From positions 1-62,555 of the forward strand of contig NYZE01000144.1 of NCBI GenBank assembly GCA_002685965.1: 62,555 nucleotides of DNA. The letters run 5' to 3'. The stretch is from Planctomycetota bacterium. GTDB lineage: Bacteria; Planctomycetota; UBA1135; GCA-002748355. Shown piece after piece: positions 19,443 to 27,374 of the stretch. Made by a program: the position numbers and the translations under genes. Numbering within the stretch: the stretch's first letter is position 1; each line of letters begins with the position of its first letter. The notes beneath the pieces are model-generated. The model saw only the letters and a list, made by a program, of their open reading frames with translations. It was not told the origin of the DNA and made no database searches.

Positions 19443-19820
19443 TCAGGACTCGGCAACCACCATGGCAAGGGCGTTCTGGTTCGTGTGCGACAACGACACG
19501 TGCAAGGTGCGAATTCCTCGATTCGCCACCAACCGGGCGGCCTCGCCGGAAACCTCGATCGACGGGTTGCCGGCAGCATCGTTGCGCACTTCGATGTCAC
19601 GCCAGCCGACGCCGTCGCCCCAGCCCGTGCCGAGCAGTTTCATGACGGCTTCCTTGGCGGCAAACCGGGCACCGATGGACGCCACCGAACTGCCCCGTCC
19701 CTTGCAGTAGGCGAGTTCGTGGTCGGTCAGAATCCGGGCCAGGAAGCGTTCGCCGTGGCGCGAGACGATGCGTGAGACACGGTCAAGCTCGACGAGATCG
19801 GTGCCTACGGCGATGATCAT
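19443..19820 (-). CDS. acpS: Holo-[acyl-carrier-protein] synthase
   Basis: Transfers 4'-phosphopantetheine from CoA to apo-ACP. 125 aa, normal for AcpS. The Mg-binding residues are visible in GTDLVELDR (D8) and RFAAKEAVMK (E57), and the C-terminal HVSLSHTNQNALAMV is characteristic. It is divergent from the rhodanese gene with essentially no intergenic DNA. Confidence 0.96.
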   Translation of the reverse strand: MIIAVGTDLVELDRVSRIVSRHGERFLARILTDHELAYCKGRGSSVASIGARFAAKEAVMKLLGTGWGDGVGWRDIEVRNDAAGNPSIEVSGEAARLVANRGIRTLHVSLSHTNQNALAMVVAES

Positions 19821-19826
19821 GTGCGG

Positions 19827-20555
19827 ATGATAGAGCGTCGTTGGCTATTCCCGTTCGTGTTGTGCGCAGCTGGCTGTGTCGAACCGGTGGTAAAGGACCG
19901 CCCGACCCCCGGCAGCGTGGAGCCCCTGGCTGTCGCGGCAGTCCCGGCCTGGATCAAGATCGGGATCCCGGTGGACTTGCGGCCCCCTGAGGAGTTCGCG
20001 CGCGGTCATCTGGCCGGTGCGGTCAACCTGCAGGCCGGCTACAAGCAACTCGAGCTGCGCGCGAGGCGGTTCTTCGGGGCGTCGGCGCGGCTGTGCCTCA
20101 TGGCCGAGGATCCGGCCGAGGCTCAGCGGCTTGCGACCAAGGTCGCTGGCTCGTTCGCCGAGATGCGCTTTCTGAACGCCCGCGTCTCCGACCTAGAGGC
20201 ATCGGGGATCAAGTGGCGACGACAGAGGACGATCGCGCCGTCGGAGACGGCAGCGCTTCTGGCGAGCGGTGATGCGCTGTTGATCGATGCGCGAACTGCG
20301 GAAGAGTACGCATCGGGTCACATTGCGGGGGCAGTGCTCATCTACCCGGACGATGCGCCGCGACAGGCAGCCTTCCTGCGACCGGAGCGAACCGTCGTCG
20401 TGATCTGCGAAGCTGGCTGGCGTTCGTCGCTAGTCGTGTCCTGGCTCGACCGCGTCGGCTTCGCCGACGCGCGCAACTTGATCGGTGGCATGGTCGCGTG
20501 GCGGAAGGCCGATAAACCGATCGAGCGTGGCGACGAGCAGCGGTCGTTCAAGTAA
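19827..20555 (+). CDS. Double-rhodanese-domain lipoprotein
   Basis: 242 aa from the ATG at 19827; a GTG at 19821 would abut the acpS start exactly. The N-terminus (IERRWLFPFVLCAAGC) looks like a lipoprotein signal, although A rather than L sits at -3. Two rhodanese-fold domains follow. The first (about 45-125) lacks a cysteine in its active loop and is probably structural. The second (about 140-228) has the sulfur-accepting Cys in VICEAGWRSS (C194 from this start), preceded by LIDARTAEEYASGHIAGA. Likely a sulfurtransferase or sulfur-carrier protein outside the cytoplasmic membrane. Its physiological acceptor is unknown. Confidence 0.82.
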   Translation: MIERRWLFPFVLCAAGCVEPVVKDRPTPGSVEPLAVAAVPAWIKIGIPVDLRPPEEFARGHLAGAVNLQAGYKQLELRARRFFGASARLCLMAEDPAEAQRLATKVAGSFAEMRFLNARVSDLEASGIKWRRQRTIAPSETAALLASGDALLIDARTAEEYASGHIAGAVLIYPDDAPRQAAFLRPERTVVVICEAGWRSSLVVSWLDRVGFADARNLIGGMVAWRKADKPIERGDEQRSFK

Positions 20556-21294
20556 GGCGTGGGATGACCCGGTTGGCCGGGATGCCTTCCCACAGCGCCA
20601 CACCACCGGTCAGCCCAGCGTCGTTGCGAATCAGGATCACGTTGTCCGGAAGCGACAGCGATGCGAGGTGGCGCGCGTTGCCACCGCCGACATAGATGGT
20701 GTCGCAAGACAAGCATCTCTGATAGAGCGCGAGCGCTGTCGGAACGAGGTCGAGCCACGCGTTGACGCCGATGCGCTTGAGGGCGGCATCGCCGAGTTCC
20801 TGCTCGAACGAGGTCTTGTCGGCGCCAGGGAGGCACCACGGCAGGTGGCCGAGTTCCAGATTTGGAATGAGCGTGCCATCCAGGAACATGGCTGATCCGA
20901 TCCCGGTCCCGAGGGTGAGCACCAGCTCCAGGCCGTTGCCCGAGACGCAACCGAGGCCTTGCACGTCGGCGTCGTTGGCAGCGCGGACGGGAACGCCGAG
21001 CAAATCACCGAGCTCACGGGCCAGGTCGAGACCTTGCCATCCTGTGTCGAGGTTGACTGCCCGCGTGCAGATGCCTCCACGCACGACGGCCGGGAAGCCG
21101 AACCCCGCGCGGTCGAACGAGCCGACGCGGCTCGCGGCATCGGCGATCTGCGCCAGAACGGGGCTGGGAGTGGACGGTGACGGAGTGGACTCGATGAGCG
21201 GTGGGTCAATAGCCTGTCCATCAGCCTCGCAGCGGAGCACCTTGATCGAGGTCCCGCCGACGTCGATGCAGAGCGTGATCGGACCGGTCTCCAT
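20548..21294 (-). CDS. ROK-family kinase, polyphosphate-glucokinase-like
   Basis: 248-aa sugar-kinase-fold protein. Phosphate-1 motif LCIDVGGTSIKVL is at the N-terminus, an active-site region containing NDADVQGLG follows, and the phosphate-2 segment reads LTLGTGIGSAMFLDG and then NLELGHL, close to bacterial polyphosphate glucokinases (PpgK). Such enzymes phosphorylate glucose using polyphosphate and/or ATP. The phosphoryl donor cannot be decided from sequence alone. The start at 21294 is chosen because residues upstream lack kinase character and would overlap the divergent gene. Its 3' end overlaps the rhodanese gene tail-to-tail by 8 bp. Confidence 0.82.
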   Translation of the reverse strand: METGPITLCIDVGGTSIKVLRCEADGQAIDPPLIESTPSPSTPSPVLAQIADAASRVGSFDRAGFGFPAVVRGGICTRAVNLDTGWQGLDLARELGDLLGVPVRAANDADVQGLGCVSGNGLELVLTLGTGIGSAMFLDGTLIPNLELGHLPWCLPGADKTSFEQELGDAALKRIGVNAWLDLVPTALALYQRCLSCDTIYVGGGNARHLASLSLPDNVILIRNDAGLTGGVALWEGIPANRVIPRLT

Positions 21295-21311
21295 CGTGCT
21301 ATCTTGCGCGC

Positions 21312-22373
21312 ATGCGTAAACGCACCACAAGGCGCCAGTTCTTGTCAAATTCGGCTGCTGCCGCAGTAGCGCCCATTGCGGCGCCGCACATGATCGTGCG
21401 CAAGCGGGCCGGGCCCGTGGCGGTAGCGAGCGGCAATGGCAGTCGGGCGGTCGAGGTTGCGGTCGCGAAGATGACCGGCGGTTCGCTCCCCGTAGACGCG
21501 GCGGTCGCCGGCGTGAACCTCGTGGAGGACGATCCAAATGACACCAGCGTTGGCTACGGCGGGCTGCCGAATGCCGACGGCGTTGTCGAGCTCGATTCCT
21601 GCGTCATGGACGGGCCAACTCACTTGGCCGGTGCGGTGGCGGCGCTGCGCAATATCAAGAACCCGAGCCAGGTTGCCCTCAAGGTCATGCGCCGCACGGA
21701 CCACGTGCTGCTGGTCGGTGAAGGAGCCTTGCGGTTTGCGCGGGCGCACGGCTTCAAGGAAGAGGACCTGCTCACTGAACGGGCGCGCAAGCGTTGGCTG
21801 CGCTGGCAGGAGAGACTGAGCGAGCACGACGACTGGATCGAGCCCGGCGGCAACGCGCTGCCCAAGAAGAAGGCTGCGGGAGCGAAGCCGGACAAGGACA
21901 GGAAGGAAGAGCGCGACCCTGGGACCATTCACCTGTCGGCACTCGACGCGTCGGGTCGTCTCGGTGCCTGCACGACGACATCGGGACTGTCGTTCAAGAT
22001 TCCCGGTCGTGTCGGCGATTCACCGCTGATCGGTTGCGGTCTCTACGTCGACAACGACATCGGATCTGCCGGCGCCACCGGGCGTGGCGAGGCAGCGATT
22101 CTGGCCAATGGTTCGCACGGCGTGGTCGAGAACATGCGCCGCGGCATGGGGCCAGAAGAGGCCTGCCTCGAAGTGTTGCGCCGCGTGGATCACTACACTC
22201 GCATCCAGCGACTGCTCGATGACAAGGGTCGCCCGGCCTTCCAGCTCACGTTCTATGCGGTCAACAAGAACGGTGACTACGGCGCGGCTTCGATCTATCC
22301 GAGCCGGTTCGTCGTTTGCACGGGAGACGGAGCCCGGAAGAAGCGCACGCGGCCACTCTACGAGTCTCGCTAG
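21312..22373 (+). CDS. N4-(beta-N-acetylglucosaminyl)-L-asparaginase-like Ntn hydrolase, Tat-exported
   Basis: 353 aa. The N-terminus has a twin-arginine signal, TTRRQFLSNSAAAAVAP, so export in folded form is expected. The body matches the glycosylasparaginase family: NLVEDDPNDTSVGYGGLPN, MDGPTHLAGAVAALRNIKNP, then a Lys-rich loop before GTIHLSALD. In this family autocleavage exposes an N-terminal nucleophile Thr, here T205 by position. TTSGLSFKIPGRVGDSPLIG follows the cleavage site. The enzyme would release asparagine-linked N-acetylglucosamine from glycopeptides. It is divergent from the sugar kinase (17 bp), which fits glycan scavenging (inference). Confidence 0.88.
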   Translation: MRKRTTRRQFLSNSAAAAVAPIAAPHMIVRKRAGPVAVASGNGSRAVEVAVAKMTGGSLPVDAAVAGVNLVEDDPNDTSVGYGGLPNADGVVELDSCVMDGPTHLAGAVAALRNIKNPSQVALKVMRRTDHVLLVGEGALRFARAHGFKEEDLLTERARKRWLRWQERLSEHDDWIEPGGNALPKKKAAGAKPDKDRKEERDPGTIHLSALDASGRLGACTTTSGLSFKIPGRVGDSPLIGCGLYVDNDIGSAGATGRGEAAILANGSHGVVENMRRGMGPEEACLEVLRRVDHYTRIQRLLDDKGRPAFQLTFYAVNKNGDYGAASIYPSRFVVCTGDGARKKRTRPLYESR

Positions 22374-22444
22374 TGCGGTGATCCCCCTTTTGGGAGGCTG
22401 GCTGCGCTAAAGGCACGTTCGCATAGGGTCGATGAGTCAGTGGC

Positions 22445-23587
22445 ATGGAGCGTTGGCTTCTACCCCTATGCGTCCTGGGCACAGCGATCGCGGCGACGTG
22501 GTCCTGGGTGCGTCGTTGGCGAGAGCACCGTCGCATGCCGGCGCTTCTGGAGCAGCTATCGGGCCGGGCGGTCCTGTTGTTCTCGAGTGCTGGCAAGCTG
22601 GTCGACATGGGCCCCCGGGCCCGCCAGGTACTCGATTTGGCGGGTCGGGTCGATCGCATCACGGCGAGTGACCTGCCGCTCGAGGGCCTCGACCTGATGC
22701 TGTCGGCCGAAGTGGCACCGGACCTCGAAGCGACCTGGCCCTGTGGCCCATTGCTCCTCCACCGCGGTCGTGCCGCGCCGACGCCAGTGCGCGGCGAGTT
22801 CGTACCGATGCTCCCAGGGCGGCGGGGCCTGCCGGCCTGGTTCACCTTCGAAGTGCCCGACATCCTCGACACTGAGCCGAGCGAAGTTGTGGAGGAGGCT
22901 GGCTCCCTCGATGGCGTCCGCGTGTTGGCTGCCGAAGACAGTCCGGACAACCAGCTCCTGATCAGCTACTTCCTCCAGGGCGAGGGCGCTCAACTCGTGC
23001 TCGTCGAGAACGGCCAGGAAGCGATCGACCGTGCCCGCGCGCAGTTTTTCGACGTCGTGCTCCTCGACATGCAAATGCCGATCGTCGACGGCTTTGAAGC
23101 AGCTAGTCGCATCCGTCAGCTTCACTCGAACCTGCCGATCGTTGCCCTGACCGCGAACACGGGAGACGAGGCCGAGCGGCAATGCCTCGAAGCAGGCTGT
23201 AGTCACTTCATGACGAAGCCGATCAACCGCCGGCTGCTCGTGGAGTTGGTCAGCGAGCTGGTAGTGACCGCGCGTGCGGCGGACACGATCAGCGGCGGTG
23301 ACTTCGACGCGGAGTTGGCCGCCGACCCCGAGTTCCAGCTGATGATCGCGGACTTCGTCGACGACCTGGATGTTCGCGTGCGGCTCATGCATCAAGCGTT
23401 GGAGCGGGGTGATTGGGACGAGTTGGAGGGACTCGCGCACAAGCTCAAGGGCGCGGCTGGTAGCTTCGGCCTGCCCCAGATCTCCAACGTGTCGTCCGAA
23501 CTCGAGACCTGCGCCAAGGACCGCGAGGAGCGGGCGCCGGGGATCTTGAAGCGCCTCGGCGATCTGGTCGCGACGGCGACCGCCTAG
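22445..23587 (+). CDS. Membrane-anchored receiver-Hpt phosphorelay protein without kinase core
   Basis: 380 aa. One N-terminal membrane helix (about 4-22) is followed by a possible PAS-like segment (about 35-140). A full receiver domain (about 157-275) has acidic pair E164/D165, phosphoacceptor D208 in LLDMQMP, T236 and K258. A C-terminal Hpt domain (about 285-378) carries H332 in AHKLKGAAGSFG. No HisKA dimerisation helices or HATPase_c (N/G box) are present between the PAS-like part and the receiver, where they would lie in a hybrid kinase. Likely an intermediate in a multistep phosphorelay served by an unlinked kinase. Confidence 0.85.
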   Translation: MERWLLPLCVLGTAIAATWSWVRRWREHRRMPALLEQLSGRAVLLFSSAGKLVDMGPRARQVLDLAGRVDRITASDLPLEGLDLMLSAEVAPDLEATWPCGPLLLHRGRAAPTPVRGEFVPMLPGRRGLPAWFTFEVPDILDTEPSEVVEEAGSLDGVRVLAAEDSPDNQLLISYFLQGEGAQLVLVENGQEAIDRARAQFFDVVLLDMQMPIVDGFEAASRIRQLHSNLPIVALTANTGDEAERQCLEAGCSHFMTKPINRRLLVELVSELVVTARAADTISGGDFDAELAADPEFQLMIADFVDDLDVRVRLMHQALERGDWDELEGLAHKLKGAAGSFGLPQISNVSSELETCAKDREERAPGILKRLGDLVATATA

Positions 23588-23666
23588 AATCCGACCGGAG
23601 CCTCTGGGGCCGGAAGCGGAATCGTCGGCAGCTCGGTGAGCGACCCTTACAACCCGCGCGCCGGTG

Positions 23667-26600
23667 TTACTCCGAAACCCGGATCCGTCGCGACTCGGCG
23701 TTGTCGATCGCTTGGCAGTGGTCGAGGAAGGCCTTGTAGGTTCCGGGCGTGATTCGACCCGGGCGCAGGATTGAGACTCGTCGCACGCGCAGCAGGTTGC
23801 CGATGCGTCCGTAGCTGAGCCCGTAATCGAAGATCGACTTGCGCACGAAGAGCCCCTTCGGCAGCTCCGCGAAGCGCAGCTTGCCCGGATCGATCACGAC
23901 TTCCCAGTCGGTCACAGCCCATTGGGTCCAGTCGAGTGAGTGGTTGCGGTCGCCACGGCCACCGAAGCGCCGTGTCAGCATGCTCGGCTGAAGCACGGGC
24001 GGCAGCAGCAGCGTCTGGCCCGAGCGGCGTACGAAGCGTGGATGATCGAGGCGCAAGAGCAGGGTCAGCGGCTGGGACTTCTTGTCCAGATCAAGAACCT
24101 TGACGCTACGCAGGGTGAAACCGCGGAACAGTGACGACGCGATTTGACGACCGACGAGTTGGCGTCGGTTCGCATTCATCGAGGCAACGAACTCCTTGAG
24201 CGTGAAGCCGCGAGCGTCCGGGAACGTGATGCGAGCGTCCATTGTCGCGCGATCGTCGTGCACGGTCAGTCGTCCGCGCACTCGGGCATCGGCGAGCTCA
24301 GTCGGCTCCTGGCCGGCCAGGCGGCCCGGCACACCGGTCTCACCTTCTAGCAAGAGGTACGGACATCCGGCGGTCGGATTGCCATTCAGCGAGTTTGCAG
24401 CCGGTAGTCGCGCGAATGGGTAGTGACGCGGCGTCCTCTGCACGATCCAGAAATGTGCACCGTTCTTGGGGTGGACTCGGGCACCGCGCAGACCGAAGTA
24501 GGCTCCCGGGTTCAGGAACGGCTCGTTGTCACGTTCGGCCTCGGGTGGAATCGGATGGATCACCGCTGGCATCCAGCGGATCCCGGCCGCCCGCAACAGC
24601 GCCAGTTGCAGCATGAAGCGGTCGCCTTCTTGCTTGAGCAGCACGCTGACCGGATACGGCGACCCGGGACGACGTGAGTTGTCCGGCGTGTGCGAGTGAC
24701 AGAACTCGTGAATCGCCCGCGCCTTGGCCACGTCGCCCGTCAGCCCGGCGACCAACTGCTCGGCCTTCTGGCGCACCTCGAGATAGGGATGAGTGTAGTG
24801 CGCGAAGCCATACTTCTGCGCGCGCACGAATGCCGCCATTCCCGGAGCGCGCCCGTAGGTTACCCACGGCGCCAGCTCTTCGAGAGCGGGCATGCCGGCC
24901 TCGCTACCGAGCTTGGGCATGTTCTCCCGTTTGAACTCCCAAGCCGTCAAGTCCCCGAGGTCGTGCTCGGTGACGTGCGATTTCGAGAAGTTGCGCAGCA
25001 CGAAGTCGCCGAAGCGCGCATCCTTGAAACGAGCCGACTTCGGCATGATCACGACCAAGCGCGTGAAGCGGAACGGGCGATCGAGTCCACGGAAGTAGAA
25101 GCGAACGAAGTCGATCGGCGATGCGCCGGCACTGCTCTTGTAGGTACGGTAGCGCTCCTCGACGAACACGCCGGGGGCCAAGCGCGGCATGCTGAAGTTG
25201 TCGTCGACGCGATGCGGTGCGAACCAGCTGCCGTCCGGAAGAATCGTGCGCAGCTCGAGTAGCTCGTCCGCGTCCGCGGAGGCGTCGGCTTGCTCCGAAG
25301 CTTCGATTCCGCGGCGGTCATTGATGCGCTTGAGGACGTGCGTCTCTTCCATCTGCGAGCCGTCGTCGTAAACCCGGATGATCATCTGATCCAACGCCAG
25401 CGTGACCGGCGCAGCGTCGTCTTCGGGACGCTTGGTGTAGGCGGCTACAGCTGCCATCGCGTCGAGTTGGAAACGCTTGCACTCAGCGAATTCCGAGCCA
25501 CCCGCCGATCGCAGAACCCACGAGCGCAGCACGTGCTGCTCGGGTCTGCTCGCCAGCGAGCGTCGGTACTCCGCCAACGCTTCGTCCTTCTTGCCGGCCA
25601 GCCACCACAAGCCGCCGAGGCGCTTGGCCAGTCCGGCATCTTCCGGCTGTTTTTCGGCGAGTGGCGCGAGCTCGCTCGCGGCTTTTTTGAAGTCGCCGGC
25701 GCCTTCGAAAAAGGAACTGAGTGCGCGCACGGCAGCGGGGCTCTTCGGGTCCGCCTTGTGGATTTCCTGGACGAGGGTCGAGTGCCGTTCGCGCTTACCG
25801 AGCTTGCGCGCCAGTGACGAGGCCCGCACCAACAGATCGCGGCGCAGGGGTGACTCGGCCAGGGCAGCGTCGACTCGCGCCAGCGCTTGTGCTGGATTCC
25901 CCTCCTGATCCTCGAGTCGAGCGAGCGCCAACACGTACCTTGCGTGGCGCGGTGCCAGAGTCACCAGGCGTTCGAGCGCACGCCGGGCATCGCCCGACCA
26001 ACGCATGCGACGCAGTAGGTCGTACTTTTTGTTCAGCGTCGGAACCTCGTTCGGGTGCTTGCCCAGTCTCGCGTCGAGTGCGCGTAACGCATCCTCACGT
26101 TTGTCGTCGGCGAACAAGCGGTCCACGCGTGCGAGGAAGAGGTGGCGGTGCTCCGTCTCTCCGGTCTGCTCGATAATGCGGCGCAGTTCAGTGCGCAGAA
26201 GATCGCTCGGAACATGCCGTGCAACGCGAACCGTTTCCAGGCAAGCCGCGCGCACGGTGGGGTCCTTGCCGCCTGCTGCCAGGGCTTTGCGCGCCAGCGC
26301 GAGGGCGACGTCAGTGCGTGTCTGCCGTGCTTCGAGGTTGGCGAGCAGCGCCATGACCGCGGGCTTGTTTCTCTCCGTTTTTCTGTGACTGCGAATCCAG
26401 TCCTCCGCGAGCTGAAACGCGGGCACCGTCACCTCGGCTTCCTTGGCCGGGGCGATCGCATGAATGTGCTTCTTGGATTCGACCTCGAGGCCGTTCTCGA
26501 CACCACTGAGCGCGTTGCCCTTGGCGTCGACGATGCGCAGCGAGAAGGTCGACACGTTAGAAGACGTGGTTTTCAGCAGGTAGCTGTTCCAGCCCGGGCG

Positions 26601-27374
26601 AAGCGTCACTGGCCAGAACAGCGTCATCGGTTGCCGGTGTGTGAAGCGATTGACCGACGACACTCGCTTGCCGTTCCACCACGCCTCGTAGGAGCCAGCG
26701 CAATACACCTGCAGCCATGCTGGCTGTTGAGCCGGACTCTTCACCTGCACGAGGCCGTAATGACAACCCTGGCTGCGCTCCGCGCCGCGGTCCGGGGACA
26801 GATCGAGTCTCGAACTCGTCGGGCGTCGCTCGACGAGCCGCCACGTCTCATTGCTGAAGCGTCCGCGCCACGTTGCCGCGAGTGCCGCAACCTCTCGCTC
26901 GGGTGGGTAGCCAACGCCGTGAAAGAGACCGCCCTCGTCGCCAAACGGACCGATCGCCAGGGCATGGCGCACGTACTCGCCGCGCGGCGAGAGCCGGTCC
27001 GAGGCCTGTCGATCGCCACCGTCGAGAAGCCGCTGGGTCAGCGCGGCGCGTAGAGCGTGGCGAGCCAATCCGTGCAGGCCCTTGGTCTCGATCCGCCCGG
27101 TGATCTGCTTCCAGACGCTGGGTGGACTCTCGGCACGCATGGCAAGTGCGACCCAGCGGCCCGCTAGCACCGCGGCCAGCGGCGACGTCGCGATGTCGCC
27201 GAGCGCCTTGTCGATGCGCCTGAACAGGGCCTCGTGGTCGAAGTCCGCCGGATACGATGCGTCGAGCACAGTGCGTGCGATCGTCTCGAGGTCGCCGCGC
27301 TGCGGCTTGGCCTGGCCGGTCAGCGGTGGCAAGAACAGTAGTGACAGCGTGAGTGCCGGGAGCAGGCGCATCAC
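23667..27374 (-). CDS. Giant secreted TPR / DUF3857-like / transglutaminase-like protein, Cys lost
   Basis: 1235 aa with a signal peptide (MMRLLPALTLSLLFLPPLTG). The N-terminal half (to about residue 640) is a helical, TPR-rich region with an embedded beta-rich part. A beta-rich region similar to DUF3857 follows (about 650-830), with IIRVYDDGSQMEETHVLKRI. A transglutaminase-like core (about 850-1020) and a C-terminal beta domain complete it. In the paralogue upstream the catalytic segment is HGDCKDKAI; here the matching segment is EGDRFMLQL, with R919 in place of Cys, so peptidase/transglutaminase activity is unlikely. Its ATG overlaps the stop of that paralogue (ATGA). Function unknown; an envelope-associated role is inferred. 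Confidence 0.8.
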   Translation of the reverse strand: MMRLLPALTLSLLFLPPLTGQAKPQRGDLETIARTVLDASYPADFDHEALFRRIDKALGDIATSPLAAVLAGRWVALAMRAESPPSVWKQITGRIETKGLHGLARHALRAALTQRLLDGGDRQASDRLSPRGEYVRHALAIGPFGDEGGLFHGVGYPPEREVAALAATWRGRFSNETWRLVERRPTSSRLDLSPDRGAERSQGCHYGLVQVKSPAQQPAWLQVYCAGSYEAWWNGKRVSSVNRFTHRQPMTLFWPVTLRPGWNSYLLKTTSSNVSTFSLRIVDAKGNALSGVENGLEVESKKHIHAIAPAKEAEVTVPAFQLAEDWIRSHRKTERNKPAVMALLANLEARQTRTDVALALARKALAAGGKDPTVRAACLETVRVARHVPSDLLRTELRRIIEQTGETEHRHLFLARVDRLFADDKREDALRALDARLGKHPNEVPTLNKKYDLLRRMRWSGDARRALERLVTLAPRHARYVLALARLEDQEGNPAQALARVDAALAESPLRRDLLVRASSLARKLGKRERHSTLVQEIHKADPKSPAAVRALSSFFEGAGDFKKAASELAPLAEKQPEDAGLAKRLGGLWWLAGKKDEALAEYRRSLASRPEQHVLRSWVLRSAGGSEFAECKRFQLDAMAAVAAYTKRPEDDAAPVTLALDQMIIRVYDDGSQMEETHVLKRINDRRGIEASEQADASADADELLELRTILPDGSWFAPHRVDDNFSMPRLAPGVFVEERYRTYKSSAGASPIDFVRFYFRGLDRPFRFTRLVVIMPKSARFKDARFGDFVLRNFSKSHVTEHDLGDLTAWEFKRENMPKLGSEAGMPALEELAPWVTYGRAPGMAAFVRAQKYGFAHYTHPYLEVRQKAEQLVAGLTGDVAKARAIHEFCHSHTPDNSRRPGSPYPVSVLLKQEGDRFMLQLALLRAAGIRWMPAVIHPIPPEAERDNEPFLNPGAYFGLRGARVHPKNGAHFWIVQRTPRHYPFARLPAANSLNGNPTAGCPYLLLEGETGVPGRLAGQEPTELADARVRGRLTVHDDRATMDARITFPDARGFTLKEFVASMNANRRQLVGRQIASSLFRGFTLRSVKVLDLDKKSQPLTLLLRLDHPRFVRRSGQTLLLPPVLQPSMLTRRFGGRGDRNHSLDWTQWAVTDWEVVIDPGKLRFAELPKGLFVRKSIFDYGLSYGRIGNLLRVRRVSILRPGRITPGTYKAFLDHCQAIDNAESRRIRVSE

